A stretch of DNA of 64,000 nucleotides, from assembly GCA_015680685.1 (NCBI GenBank), contig MNCI01000596.1, forward strand, positions 686,612 to 750,611, in the 5' to 3' direction. The position numbers and the translations under genes are program-made. The notes below the pieces were generated by a model. It was not told the DNA's origin. It ran no database searches and saw only the letters and a program-made list of their open reading frames with translations. The DNA is from Gnetum montanum. Lineage: Eukaryota > Streptophyta > Gnetopsida > Gnetales > Gnetaceae. This document shows positions 1-12,200 of this stretch, piece after piece (positions within the stretch are counted from its first letter, which is position 1; each line of letters starts with the position of its first letter).

Positions 1-378
1 AACAAAAGAACTAACACTATAGAGGAAACTATAAACATTAAAATAGATGATAGTGATGGTCATACTCCATATTCTAATGATGCAGAACTTCCTATCCAAA
101 AGATATCTAGCACTTTCCAAGTTCAAATTGACAGAGTTAGAAATAAGAAGTGAGCATGAGATTACCTCTTCAACTCAGCCCAAAATGCCTAGACTTAAAA
201 GATCACATTCTCTCAATGATGTTATTAGGAAATTAAAAATGGAATTCAAACTAGGAGCTAAACAAAAAAAAAAAAAATGTGCTTATGCTGCATATCTTTC
301 ACAACTTGAACCAAAAAATTTTGAAGAGGTAGAAACATAAGAAGAATGGATCTCAACTATGAAAGAGAAACTAAATCA
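1..378 (+). pseudogene. Ty1/copia polyprotein fragment (linker before reverse transcriptase)
   Basis: A frame open from 47 to 340 and readable past its TAG contains residues fitting the linker just before Ty1/copia reverse transcriptase: an SQLEPKNFEEVE stretch, then a W and an M spaced as in the usual pattern EP..F.EA.....W..AM..E. The match stops at 378, where an LTR edge of element C begins, so this is probably the target into which C inserted. The left part runs out of the window and no other copia domain is visible. The family call rests on a short motif read by eye. Confidence 0.5.
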
Positions 379-1225
379 TGTTGCACCTAAAAAATTCAAT
401 CACTAGAAAAACCAAAAATCCTAGGTGCAAAATAGTTTTGATCTTGAATCCCAAGGGCCTTTGAGAAAGAGGATTGAAGGTGCCCTAGATAGTTTGGCTG
501 ATCACCCAAGGACTTAAAGAATGTAAATAGGAAAAAATTGAATTGCAAATTCAAATTAAAAATAAAAATGGGATTAAACTTAAAATAAAATTTTCACTAT
601 AAATGAACTAATAAAATTTAATTAAATAGAAAAAAAATGCTTAAAGTATATAGTTAAAGGAGTACAAATTTTGTGCTCAAATGCATAAGAAGCTTGTTTG
701 GATGGAGCTTGAAGCCTGTTGGAGCTGGTAGGTTGTATTTTGTAGTTAAACTCTATGATCTAGATACTCCCCAACCCCAATCATTAAGAGCTTCTTGTTG
801 GTTTTTTCTTGAATCTACAACTTTGGTGAAGGTGGTCTAAATGGTGGTGTTTGATCCTTGTAGCAATGGTACTATGCTAATAGTCTCTGGTGCTTAGACA
901 AATACCAGTTTGCTCTAAGAGTCCTGCAAATGCCAAAATGGGTTTAAAGTACTAAAGGTCTCCAAGGTTGTATGGTTGCTAAAAATGTTTGGAACTTGAA
1001 TTATATGTTTGAGTTTGGATTTTATAGGCTTCAAGGTTGCTAATTTTAGGCTACAAATTTCTACCATGATTGCTGATAGATTGATGTTGTTTGTAGGTAA
1101 AATAGGACATAATTCCCAATGTAGCTATCCATTTATGACAAGTTTTAATACCCTAGGATCATCAAAATTACATTGGATACTAAAAATAGTAAGTGAAATT
1201 TTGTGACCATAATGGCTTTACTTCA
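379..1225 (-). repeat. Partial 3' LTR of element C
   Basis: Read on the minus strand this region is collinear with 39391-40350, part of the 3' LTR of element D. Shared blocks include the terminal GGTGCAACA (D has GGTGTTACA), a block around 470-520 with a TTTGG..GATCACC..GGGACTT pattern and a TTATAGGTTTT-like promoter segment. The LTR edge is at 379. The first part of the LTR is missing: at about 1225-1245 the sequence passes directly into RNase H coding sequence, so a deletion removed the LTR start, polypurine tract, integrase and second RNase H. Confidence 0.55.
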
Positions 1226-1235
1226 ACTATGCTGG

Positions 1236-2171
1236 CCTTGGAAAGCTACACCAACATACAGGTAGTTCTGCTCCATGATCTCATTTCTAATAGAGTAGAG
1301 AGGCAATGGGCATATCAGAGGTAGCAAGGTAGATGTAAAAAGATTTATCCTTTTGTGAGGGATAGACCATAGATAGTTATACCAACTCTTGCTTAAGGTT
1401 TTCAAAGGCTTCTTGACATTGATCCATCCACTCATAGTGAACTCTTTTCTTAAGCAAGTTTTCCATTAGTTGTAACTTACCTATACACCTGGTGATGAAC
1501 CTATAGATAAATTATAATCCACCTTATAGTCCTTGAACCTCCTTAAGGTTAGTTAGTCCTTCCAAGTTGGATATGGCCTTAACTTTATTAGGATTGACAT
1601 GTATTCTTGCTTCAAATACTACAAGGCCAAGCATCTTACCAATTTTGATGCCAAAGACATACTTCTTGGAGTTAAGTCTAAGCTCATACTTGAGACATCG
1701 TTTTAGCACAATGTCAAGGTCATGCACATGGGCATTGGCCACTTTGGACTTAACAGCTATATTTTCTATGTAGTCATTGAGAAATCCTAGCATATAATCA
1801 CTAAAGATATATGTCATTACTCTTTGGTAGATTGCTCTTGCATTCTTTAGACCAAACAACATCATGATGTAACAAAAGGTACCTTAAGTAATCATGAACA
1901 TACAAAGTTGATGTTCTAGGTTAATTCTAATTTGGTTATATCCTAAGAACCCATCCATAAAGCATAATAAGGCATGCCTAGCCATAGTATCAATAAGTTG
2001 ATCAATACTAGGCAAAGAAAAATTGTCTTTGATGGTTGCCTTATACAAGTCTCAAAAATTGATACAGATAAGTATACTCCCATTTTTCCTAGGGACTACC
2101 ACTATGTTGAATACACATTCTACATAATTAATAACTTTGATGAAACTAGCTTGGAATAATTTTGTGATTCA
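1236..2171 (-). pseudogene. Element C reverse transcriptase and RNase H (middle part of pol)
   Basis: The minus strand encodes gypsy reverse transcriptase in the order seen in element A: fingers region near 2160-1990, MLFGLKNARAIYQ near 1860, then YIFSDYMLGFLNDY with the catalytic YVDD turned into YIEN, then LRLNSKKYVFG and the start of RNase H (FYIYLATS-like) near 1290. Catalytic aspartates are lost and stops are frequent. The upstream part of the same ORF lies at 21933-22423, separated by the insertion of B. At 1236 the reading breaks off into LTR sequence. Confidence 0.85.
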
Positions 2172-4220
2172 TGAAACACCACTAATTTCAGGCTCCTGTG
2201 ACTCAACAACAAATTTGTCTAAGTGTCAAAACTTAGATAAAATTTTTTGTAAGTATGATGCTACACTATGAAGCATAGATAGTGTGGCACCTTGGAATTC
2301 CTAATGTTTTCAAAATTTTTTCTAAGTTTTCCTGCTACGCTCCCTAGCATAGTCAGCATAGCACCCATTCCTAAGGCCAGTTTGCACAAATCTCAAGCCA
2401 AAAGCGGGAAAAAGGGCATTGAGGATGGACTCAACAGTTCAGAAAATTTTCTATGTTCTAGGCTATCAAGCTTGCTATGCTCTCTAGCTTGCTCATCTTG
2501 ACACATGTCCTAGTTGCCAGTCCACCTAGGTGCTAGGCTAGGAGTTGTCAAAGATGCTCAAGATGGACGAAATAGCTTGGCAAATTTTCTATCTTTTGGG
2601 CTTGTTATGCTCTGCTACGCTGCATAGTATAGCAGAATGTAGCATAGGTTTTAGAACCAAAATTTTCCTAACTGTTGGACCAGACACAAAAGGTGCATTT
2701 GACAATTTTTTGACTTTTGAGGTTGCTTGTCTTACTTCATCCTTGGAGTTTGATCAACGTCCCATGAAAAAAAAATTGCAAGTTTTGTCAAAATTCATCC
2801 AAAATTGGTGCTACACTCTGCTACACTACATACTGTAGACAACATAGTAGAAGTTCTAGAATAAAAAATTTTCTATGTACAGAATGAGGAGGTATCAGGC
2901 CATCTTGACATGGAAGATGCACTTTCTGGTTGTTGGAGTTGCTTGTCTTCCCACATCCCAGAGTGGCATTTTCAATATTGATAAGATTCATTGGAAAATA
3001 GGTGCTACACCCTGCTACAATATGCAGTGTAGACAACATAGTAGGCTAGAACCACAAAATTTTTCTTAGTGTTCATGCTACACTTCATCACGCTAGGTAG
3101 CATAGATAGCATAACACTTGGAAAATGCCTTCAAATGCTTCCAAAAGCTCCCAGAACTCAGCATCGACCTTCATCTCTCAAGCAGCCAAGATCAACAGTT
3201 TGCTTTGTTTTTGCATCCCCCATTGATTTCCAAAATTGTCCCTACACTTGACCCTACTTGGAAGAGGAGGGAAGACATAGTCCTAGAGCGTAGGCCCCAA
3301 GTTGCATGTGTTTTGGGCATTTTTGTAGGTACATGGTAGTGCTTCAGATTTTGGCACATGTGGTTTGGGAAATATGGTTAGTTTGGTAGATTTTTAGTCC
3401 TTGTCCCTATCTTGTAGAGCATAGCATCATTGAGCTTAATACTTTGAACATAGCACGTTAGTGTGACACATTCACATTCATGCTAGGTGGGACCCAGGAC
3501 ACGTGGTGTCCAATCCACGTCTCTCCTCTGCCCTAGCTCTATAAATACTCTAGTAATTGATTCTCTAAGGGTTGGCTTTGGTAGAATATTTATGAAAAAA
3601 ACATTAATGAGTGGCAAATCTCAGCATTAGAGCACTCCTTAGCACCTGCTTCACTCCTGCACTTGAGTGTAACACTTACACCCTGCACCCACATAGCATA
3701 GTAACTGTCAATCTGGCAAGCTACATCTTCTCTGCATCTGTTAGCACCATGTTTACAACTTCTCAGGGACTATGACCATATTGCCTCATTGCCCCACTGT
3801 GCCTGCTTGACATTGCATACCAGTTGTACACATCATTTAAGCAAGAGTCACATTTCCCAATCTTGGGGCGGTGCATTTCCTCACCTAAACTCTCATTTCA
3901 TTTTCCTACAACACATATTTTAAATTGTTAGTTCATTTTTTTATTTCTATTATTAATATGCATTAAGGTATGCACGTTGATACACTTTCGTCCTTATGCA
4001 TGTTACACTCTTTTCTTGTTTCAACTCTTGCACGTGATGCTCTAAAAACACCATTTACAAATTGTTATTAGACACCACGTAAGTCCTTGTCTGATTGACT
4101 AGACTGTTTAGGGTGCCCCATTTCCATTTTCTCTAGCATGGACCTTCCACGAACTTGGGGTTAGGCTATACGTCTGATGACCTCTCAGTGTTCCAGCCAC
4201 CAATGTTTTTAGATGCTACA
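2172..4220 (+). repeat. 5' LTR of element B (2049 bp)
   Basis: The sequence from TGAAACACC to GATGCTACA is collinear with 19879-21932. By eye the copies are near nine-tenths identical, mostly with transition differences. The first 900 bp hold many imperfect inverted motifs of the type GCTACGCT..AGCATAG, for example near 2334, 2600, 2810, 3005 and 3072. A TATA box lies at 3540. Confidence 0.93.
3540..3547 (+). promoter_or_regulatory. TATA box of B 5' LTR
   Basis: TATAAATA follows a GC-richer stretch and is conserved at 21239-21246 in the other LTR. It sits about 1.37 kb into the LTR, which places the U3/R boundary near 3570 by inference. Confidence 0.6.
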
Positions 4221-4225
4221 ATTTT

Positions 4226-4253
4226 TTGTGCTAGAAGGAGGGCTTGAACCTCC
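4226..4253 (+). promoter_or_regulatory. Primer-binding site of element B (tRNA-Asn)
   Basis: Five bases after the LTR end, GCTAGAAGGAGGG (4230-4242) followed by CTTGAACCTCC is complementary to the acceptor stem, T-arm and T-loop of plant cytosolic tRNA-Asn(GUU). The first bases (TTGT instead of TGGC) have decayed. The complementarity extends past the usual 18 nt through the T-loop. Confidence 0.75.
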
Positions 4254-4719
4254 ATGCTTCTTCTATGTGCCATAGGTAGTCCCACATGCTTTCTATACCT
4301 CTGCTACTAGTAATAGGCTAGTGTAAACATAACAACCCTATAGACCTACTACGGTAGTAGTTGGATCATAGGCTAGTGCAGGAGTTGTTTACATTTTGGT
4401 CAGTGTAGATTGGTATCGATTGATGGTTCCCCTAGAACCCTGTAGGATAGAAAGCCCAAAACTATGTATCATGACATGTGTAGCATGACCTATATAGCAT
4501 GATGCATGTAGTATAACAACCCTGTCAACGTGACAGTCCTGCCTAGTGTAGCGAGTGTAACAACAAAAACTGCTAGTTTTTTTTTCAGCATTTACTTTGC
4601 CATTTTTGGCCTATTTTCTGTGCACCTTACCTATTTAAGTGTTTTAGCTTAAAATATACTATATTTGACCATTTATCACTAGTTTCTTTGCTTCTCACAT
4701 CCTTTTTGACACAATAAAA

Positions 4720-7560
4720 ATGAACCCACCTAGCACCTCAACTACCACCTTGAGCTTGGAGATAGCTCATCCCTTGCAACATGTGATGGATCTTGAGAGA
4801 CCACTTAGCCTAGCATGCCCACAATGGTAGTCTCTTCAACTGCAACATCAATCGCCCAAACAAAAGACACATGATGAGGAGCGATACAATTTCTTATGCA
4901 TAAAGATCCAAGTAGCCCTATCATTGGACTACCAAGAATTTGAAGAAAAATGCAATTTTGAAATCATCCACTAGAACAGAAAGGAGTTCCTTCCTACTCC
5001 TGATGCCATCATACCACTCATTGAACTGTTCCAATGGATATTAAATCAACATATTCACTTGAGTGGGTCAAAAGAGTGAGACACGACATCTTACTATGAT
5101 GAGCCCCTCCACAATGGGCAAGAGGAATTTGAATCCCATTCCAAAAGTTATGGCCCACTTTACGCCACAGCCTCATAGTCCACCTCTATATTCCTTTCAC
5201 ACCAGTCATAGTCCTTTGCCTCTTTTTTCATGGCTACAATTTTTCCATAGCCCAAACCTTCCTTGATGGTAGGTAGCCATTAAATGTTATCAACACAATA
5301 GCATGTAGGACCTTGGGCCTTATTTCCCTTTATTATTCCTTCACAGTCCATCCAATTTTTGCATCCAATGTCTATGATGCCTACATTACCATATGTACAT
5401 ACTATGCCTTCATCACAACTGCAAATGAGTCTTATTTTTGTTACCTCCTCTATGTTGATTCCACTACCAACAATAGCTCCAACCTCAACTGCATGGTGGG
5501 CAGCAATGTCCTTTCCTACTATCTAGTCATCTCAGATACCATAGTATATGCAGCCCCAAACATATTGAGCTCTGCATATGGTGCAACCAAGTACAGGGTT
5601 GTGGGCTACTCTAGTAATGAGGAAAGTAACCATTCCCATAGCACCACCAATGGTAGTCACTGGTGGCATTACCCATAGGGTTGTGGGCTACTCAGACAAT
5701 GCCACCGATGGGAGCTACTGCAACAGCATCCCTAATGGGAATGGTAGCTACAACAATAGCACCACCAATGATGGTTGCTCTGATGGTGCCACTGGTAGTC
5801 CAACTAATGTAACCTTCCATAACACCTCTAAGTCTAGAACAATCCTTTCAGCTTATTCAAACCCTCATCAATGAAGTCAAGTGGCTTAAATTCATCGGCT
5901 CTGAAACAATCCATGTAATGAACTTTTATCAAGATGATCCTATTAGCCCCATCATGCCTCCCCTCACATGGCCTCCTAGAATTTAGCTTCCTCAATTTAC
6001 AAAATACAATGGAGAGGGTGATCCCAATACTCACCTAGTTACTTTTTGATTCGAATCCTTATTACTACAACCATGGCCACATGCGATTATTCATGTATTT
6101 GCCATGTCCTTGACTGGCAAAGATTTAGATTGGTATCATGCGCTTCCTCGCATCTCTATTTCAACTCTGGAATAATTTCTGAGTCAATTTTTAACTCACT
6201 TCAAGTACAACTTGAAGCTAGAAGCCACCTTAGACTAACTCAGGAATGTCAAACAAGAAGCGTTGGAACCCGTCCAAAAATTCATACAACATTGGAGTGC
6301 TACCTTAAATGAGATCTATCAGTCGATTGTTGAGGCCCATCTACTGGCCATTTTTAAGGGTGCTGTAAATGACTTCATCAAGTCTAAGCTATACTATTTA
6401 GCACAATTCTCCCTTAGCTAGGCCTTTGCTCAAACAAAAAGTATACAAGATGTGACTGAGGCTAGTAGAGACCTCGCTTACATAACTTACAAGAATGCAC
6501 ATACAAAGAAAGATAAAGAAAATGGAAAGGCCACTACAACCACTATGGCTACTATGGTGAGTGAAGCCAAAACAAATAATAATAAATAGGTGGCTAAGGT
6601 GCCTAAGACCTCGACCACCACTAGCAAAACGTGAAGCTCTAGTAATGTAGGGACCAACCAGCTCATGACATCAATAACCACAACACAGACTTCATTGAGG
6701 CCAAACTTTGAGCATAAGGATTCCTTGAAATACACCCCTCTACTGATTAAGCTGTCGAAGCTTCTAGACCAATTACTTAGTGCTGGGTGCATTCAATATA
6801 AGAAAATGTCTGAAGATGCCCGTAGGTGGCACAAGAGGTACTATGAGATCCTCAGGACCCCTCTATAGCTATGCCTAATGAGCCTCAAGTACCTAAAAAT
6901 TTTAGTCTAGATTAATTTTGTAACTACCAGCAATTTTGTGGCCATGAAACAGATTATTGCTTAGCATTGAAAGATGACATTTAATGTATGATTGATTAGG
7001 GTAAGTTGGTCCTTGATGAAAATAGTCCTTTTCGGCCAGAGAACCAATCTATGAATGTCTATAAGGACCCATTGAATGCTAGTAATATAGCATATACCAT
7101 TAATGCTATTAGTGTTGGTGACAATGTAGAGTCAACACATGATCCATTTGTGGTTCATGTACCTTCCTGAAGTGCCGAAGCTTCAGTGTCACCTAGGCCA
7201 CAAGCCCCTTTTGTCATTAAGGTATTTCCACAAAGGCCTGTCACACCCTTCATAGTTAGGGCTTCCCAACATGCTATTGCAACAACTCAGGCATCCTTTG
7301 TTATAAGGGTGCCAAAACATACACACTCTCAATCTGTCTAGAGCTTAGTGGTGGGAACTACATCACAACCTTCTTGCCTGAGGAGGTGTGATGAACGTCT
7401 AATAGATAAGATGACTAGGGAATGCACTGTAGTAGGCCCTCCTAAGCCTACCCCTTTGTTGGCAGTCCCTATGGCCTTATTTTCAAAAGCCACCTACATA
7501 CACACACGTGCACAACAACCAACCCCTGAGGCTCAAAAGCCCATAGTTTAGCCAAAAGCC
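4720..7560 (+). pseudogene. Element B gag (decayed)
   Basis: The ORF starts ATG at 4720 (MNPPSTSTTT), as the gag of element A starts with a Thr-rich MDSV. The capsid core is clear from about 5990: QFTKYNGEGDPNTHLV, LTGKDLDWYHALP and FIQHWSATLNEIY match A closely. A basic segment near 6500 and a zinc-knuckle-like CNYQQFCGHETDYC near 6919-6960 follow. Most stops are TAG where A has CAG (for example 6420, tagGCC versus cagGCC), and there is a frameshift between about 6870 and 6910. Gag normally forms the virus-like particle; this copy cannot. Confidence 0.85.
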
Positions 7561-7565
7561 TTGCC

Positions 7566-8558
7566 TCCCCACCCCAAGAAATCCATCTTTTAGGATGTAT
7601 AGAGGAAACAAAAACCACCAAACACCTAGACGATGGACAATATTTCTTAGATGCAATCACACAAGTTAGACAAGATTTAAAATATAAAAATATAACTTTA
7701 AATTTGTATGATTTAATAATAACTTCTGTGGTGCATCGTGAGGCTTTAATTTTCATGTTGGCATCTATTCCTATTAAGGAAGATATGCCAGTAGAGGAAA
7801 GAGCCATCCATGTTTTCATGCTACCACCTATGGCTGAAAAGCCACGATCAACCCCTTTAACTTTTCATGACGAAGCCATTAAAGCTGATCTCGACAGAGG
7901 TCAAGTAACCACCACCCCCATGTTTATAACAATTCATGTAGGTCAATACATGATTCATAGGATGCATGTTGATGATGGGGCTACCACCAACATAATTCCA
8001 TTCCATGTTCTTGACAAGGTAGGTCTAGTGGATCAAATTAGGCCCACAACAACTTCTTGTTTGAAGTCGTTCAACGAGGCATGTGTCATGGTCAAGGGAA
8101 TCATCACTATTGATTTTGTGGTAGGGGGTTAATTCCCCACTAATGCAAAATTCATTGTGGTAGAGGAAATGCCTGGGTTGAATTTGATCCTGGGAAGATT
8201 TTGGTTAGCCCAATTAAGGGTTGTCTCTTCATTGATATACCAAGAGATCCACCTACCCTATGTGGGTGGAGAAGTGGTGATCCTTGGTGATGATGTAGCC
8301 CCTCAGGCTATTAACAATGTAGATACAGAGCAAGGGTCTGAGATAGAAGTCTCCAAAGATGCATCACCTATGTGTGATAAAACCCAATGTTGTTCAACAA
8401 GTGAACCAAGTAGAACTAACGATTTATGTGAGGAAACTACATGGGTAGAGTTTTCTTTTTCAATGACAGATGGCAACCTAGAAGAGTATCACCTCAAGTC
8501 TTTTAGGCCCTATGCCTCCCCTAACCCACATTGGGTTAGGAAACATTTACGCTATTAG
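7566..8558 (+). pseudogene. Element B gag C-terminus and protease
   Basis: One frame runs from about 7570 to the stop at 8556, broken by a TAA at 8130 where A has CAA. The retropepsin-like core is VTTTPMFITIHVGQYMIHR, then VHVDDGATTNII with the active-site DDGA, then MPGLNLILGRFWLAQLRVVSS. Here the gag C-terminal segment and the protease share one frame, unlike A. After this ORF comes the repeat block at 8660 and then the 3' end of the antisense gene, so the two genes converge. Confidence 0.85.
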
Positions 8559-8659
8559 GGCATGTCCCTAGCTTACTTCTTACTTCTCTACTTCTTTTGT
8601 CTCTAACACTTTTGTTTGTACAGTTTCAATTTTGTGCTGTGTTTACCTTTCACCTTAGT

Positions 8660-8995
8660 TATATTGCCATGGCCTAGAATGGCCTTAAACTATCACATAG
8701 CCTACCAAGGACTAAAACTAGTAGCCCACTCTTTGTGTTAAATTATCCATGACCTGAAATGGCCTTAAACTAGCTATGGTCCAAAATGGCCTTAAACTAG
8801 CTACAGCCTGAAATGGCCTTAAACTAGCCATGGCCTGAAATGACCTTAAACTAGCTATGGCTCGAAATGGCCTTAAACTAGCTACGGCCTGGAATGACCT
8901 TAAACTAGCCATGGCTTGGAATGACCTTAAACAATTGTATGGTCTGAAATGGCCTTAAACTAGCTATGGCCTAAAATGGCCTTAAACTAAAGCAT
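8660..8995 (+). repeat. ~27 bp tandem repeat block between protease and antisense gene (B)
   Basis: About nine to ten copies of a ~27 bp unit close to GCYATGGCCTGAAATGG plus CCTTAAACTA. Element A has the equivalent block at 46175-46385. The core CTTAAACTAGC is shared with blocks elsewhere in both elements. The unit is a multiple of three, so reading frames across it stay open by chance. Confidence 0.85.
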
Positions 8996-9229
8996 GGGGC
9001 CCACAAGGGGCTAAACTACATCAACAAAAATGCCAAGCAAAAGAAATAGAGCAAATATCATACTTTTTATTAAACTGCAAATTCAACTATAAATGAAACA
9101 CATAGTCTAGAATTATGTCCATATTCAAAGTTGCAACATTTCCCAGTAATGGGGTTACATTTCAAAAATTTTAAAAATAGGCTACAGCTTCTCTCCTTTG
9201 TCTTTATCTGCTACCCTGCTAGGTCCTAC

Positions 9230-12200
9230 ATCCTCATCTAGATCCTACATAAATCAAGGACAAAATAATAAACCAATGAGTGAGCAAGGTAATGCATGAG
9301 GCTATCATGAAATAAATGGTAATAAAGTAAGAGTTGGCTAACCCGAGATGGGTCTACATCCATGTCTGGTGGTATTTTATTAAGACTAGACACCAAGCAC
9401 TAGAGGATTTTTTCCTTAGCCAAATTTTCCTAGTCTTCCTTCCCCAAATCAACGCTTGCTAAGATTTTCCCTTTCTCCATGATGATCCATACAGGTGGCC
9501 CCAGAGAAAATGTAGCGAATGTGGCCTCTCTAGAAGGCATGTTCATTTCTCTCTTAGGAGATTCATTGACACTTAGTGTTTCAAAAATCTATCATAGGCT
9601 TGGGTAGTGCCAATCGCATCAAGAAATAGCTCATGAACTCGCCATTCTATAGATGCATCTTTATACTTTTTGTGGTAAGTTGCATGTTCCATTTTGTACA
9701 TATGTTTATGATTCTTTTGTGATTTCCCCCATTCATATACCTTGGTGCTATAATCTTTCCAATCTTGGTTCTTTTGAGCTAAGAGATCCATTTGCAAGTG
9801 TTGTTCAATCACTTCATGTGTGGCTTCATTTTTACCCCTTACGACTGATCAATATTTGGCATAATTAATGATGGTCATACGCCAGCTACCATCTGAGTTA
9901 TCATGGGCCATTAAGAATTCGTTTCATGACCGTAGGTCTTCTAGCTTAGTGGCTTGACTTGCTTTTTCTTTTTCAAGTTTCTGGACTTGCTTCTAGAGGT
10001 CTTCATTGACGTGCCTGCACTCCCATAGTGATCGTGTTGAGTGTAATGCACATTTGCTAGCCTCATCATATATATGATGAGGCACCTTCATTATCTTTGA
10101 CGGGAGTTTGGGCACAGCTTCAACTTCAACTACCCTTCTTAGGTCCCATTTAAGTCATGAAGTTGTTATACCAAAAATAAGAAAATGTTAGTCATAAGGC
10201 TGTAAATAAAAAAAGAAGAAAAATGAAACAACATAAAAAGCAAATGCGATAGCCTAAATGAACCTATCTTAGGATCGATTTGCTTTAAGCAATTGATCAT
10301 ATCATCCAATACACCTTACATAAAAGAAAACTTATCTGGGGTTTCCACCCATGGTTGTAGGTGGAAAGTGGATGAAGACTCAGGGCCCCTAGTGGAAGTA
10401 GCACCCGCTACGCAATAAAGCATGTTAGCGTTATGAAGAAAAGAAGAAAGAGGAGAGGAAAATAATAAAAAAAAATAGAAGAGGATGAGAGGAAAGAGGC
10501 AAAGTGAGAGGATAACATAAATGTTAGTGCAAAGCTCCTACCCAACAAACCATCAGGGGTGAGAGCAAGGGGATCACCCATCTGCACATTGTCAAACAAA
10601 CTAGCAAACTCACCATCCTCGAAATGCAGCCCTCTTCTTCAAGCTACTTTAAAAGTGTGATGGCATCTTCAACTATCATATGTTCCTCAGGCTATGGGAC
10701 ACTAGTTGCAGAAGGCTTCTCTATAGCAAGGGCCTCCTCTTCTATAGCAGGAGCCTCATCTTCTATAGCAGGGGCCTCCTTGTTAGCAACAGAGACCTCT
10801 TCCTCATCTATCATGCGTAAGCTAGGGTTAGAGTGTCAGTCCAACATATATGTATGTATGTATATGTATATATATATAAAGAGAAGCAAGAAATAGGCTA
10901 GCTGGAGCATACACACCAATGAACTCAGACCACACATTGTGGACTTTGATGCATAGCCTTTTAGCCCTTGTTTTGATCGCATGTAAGGGTTCCTCCACAA
11001 AACAAGGCTTTGTAATTTGCAACTTTGATTTTATTGTCTTTGCAATGAGACGTGCCTCCTTCATTGCATTGCCCATGTTGGTAGGAGGAGCCTCTCCAAG
11101 GTTTTCATGCGTGCAAAAGGACGGTGCTACCTAATCCTTGGTGGTCATGGAAAAATGCTTCCCAATAGCCTCTAGAGGGTCTTGAGACCAAGTGGTGTGG
11201 AATATGTGGCAAATCCATGGCTTGGATATTTGGGTACGATCTTGTACCATCCATATCCCATTCTCTCTGACCACAAAAAATTTTACAAACCTATGTAAAC
11301 ATGTTAGAAAAAATGCAAAGTGCACATGAAAATGTACCTCAAGTTTGCTACGCAGCTTGATCATCTCAACTCATAAGCCTTTTGCAAGATATCTCACCCA
11401 ATTGTATTGTGTCCCCTCCTCCATTACATCCCTCATGATCCAAGCTTGCTCTACACCAATAATTTTTCCTTAGGAAAGTAGCTTGGGAAAATCATGAGCT
11501 CAGAAGATGGGGTAAATATGTTGGGCTACCTCTAATTTGACTTTTTTCAAATAAATGCCCTCCTCCTCCATTACATCCCTCATGATCCAAGCTTGCTCTA
11601 CGCCAATAATTTTTCCTTAGGAAAGTAGCTTGGGAAAATCATGAGCTCAGAAGATGGGGTAAATATGTTGGGCTACCTCTAATTTAACTTTTTTCATATA
11701 AATGCCCTTACAATCTTTGTCAGTGCCTATCCATTCTTCGATGTCTTCTCGATGGTTTAGATCCTTGCTAGTCTTTTCACCCATGGGTAAACCATCAAAG
11801 GGGACATCAAAGAGATTTGAAAAGAGGTCATCAGTGATCTCAAAGACCACTCACATGTTGTGAACTTGTGTGTGAAAGTGGTCAGCACTTTTAGTGAAGG
11901 AATTGACAAGGGCAATCATTTTTGTTACTGGGATGCTTGAGTTCATAGCCAAAAAGAGATCCATGAGACTAGCCTCCTAAACATTTTGGACAATTTTTGT
12001 TGAGGCCCCAATGCATAACCAATGTTGTGACTCATCAACCTCATCATATTTAAAGAGAAGGTTAGCCTCACTATGCCTTGAGGCAATCACTGTAACTTCC
12101 TTGGAGTTGGCTGCTGCTGCAGTAACTAAAAAATAGAATTAGCCATGTAAAAAAAATCAAAAAATCAAGAATACATGAAAATAAACACATAATATAACTT

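Noticed and set aside
5313-5874. Thr/Ser/Asn-rich open frames in the N-terminal gag region of B
   Set aside because: They are out of frame with, or fragments of, the low-complexity N-terminal half of gag.
8718-8912. Minus-strand open frame of nine-residue repeats (MASLRPFQA type), also at 46108-46350
   Set aside because: It is produced by the 27 bp DNA repeat, which lacks stops in this frame; position after the end of the antisense gene gives no support for translation.
10850-10880. TATG/TA microsatellite as a functional site
   Set aside because: It lies in a presumed intron or spacer of the decayed antisense gene of B and is absent from A; ordinary slippage explains it.
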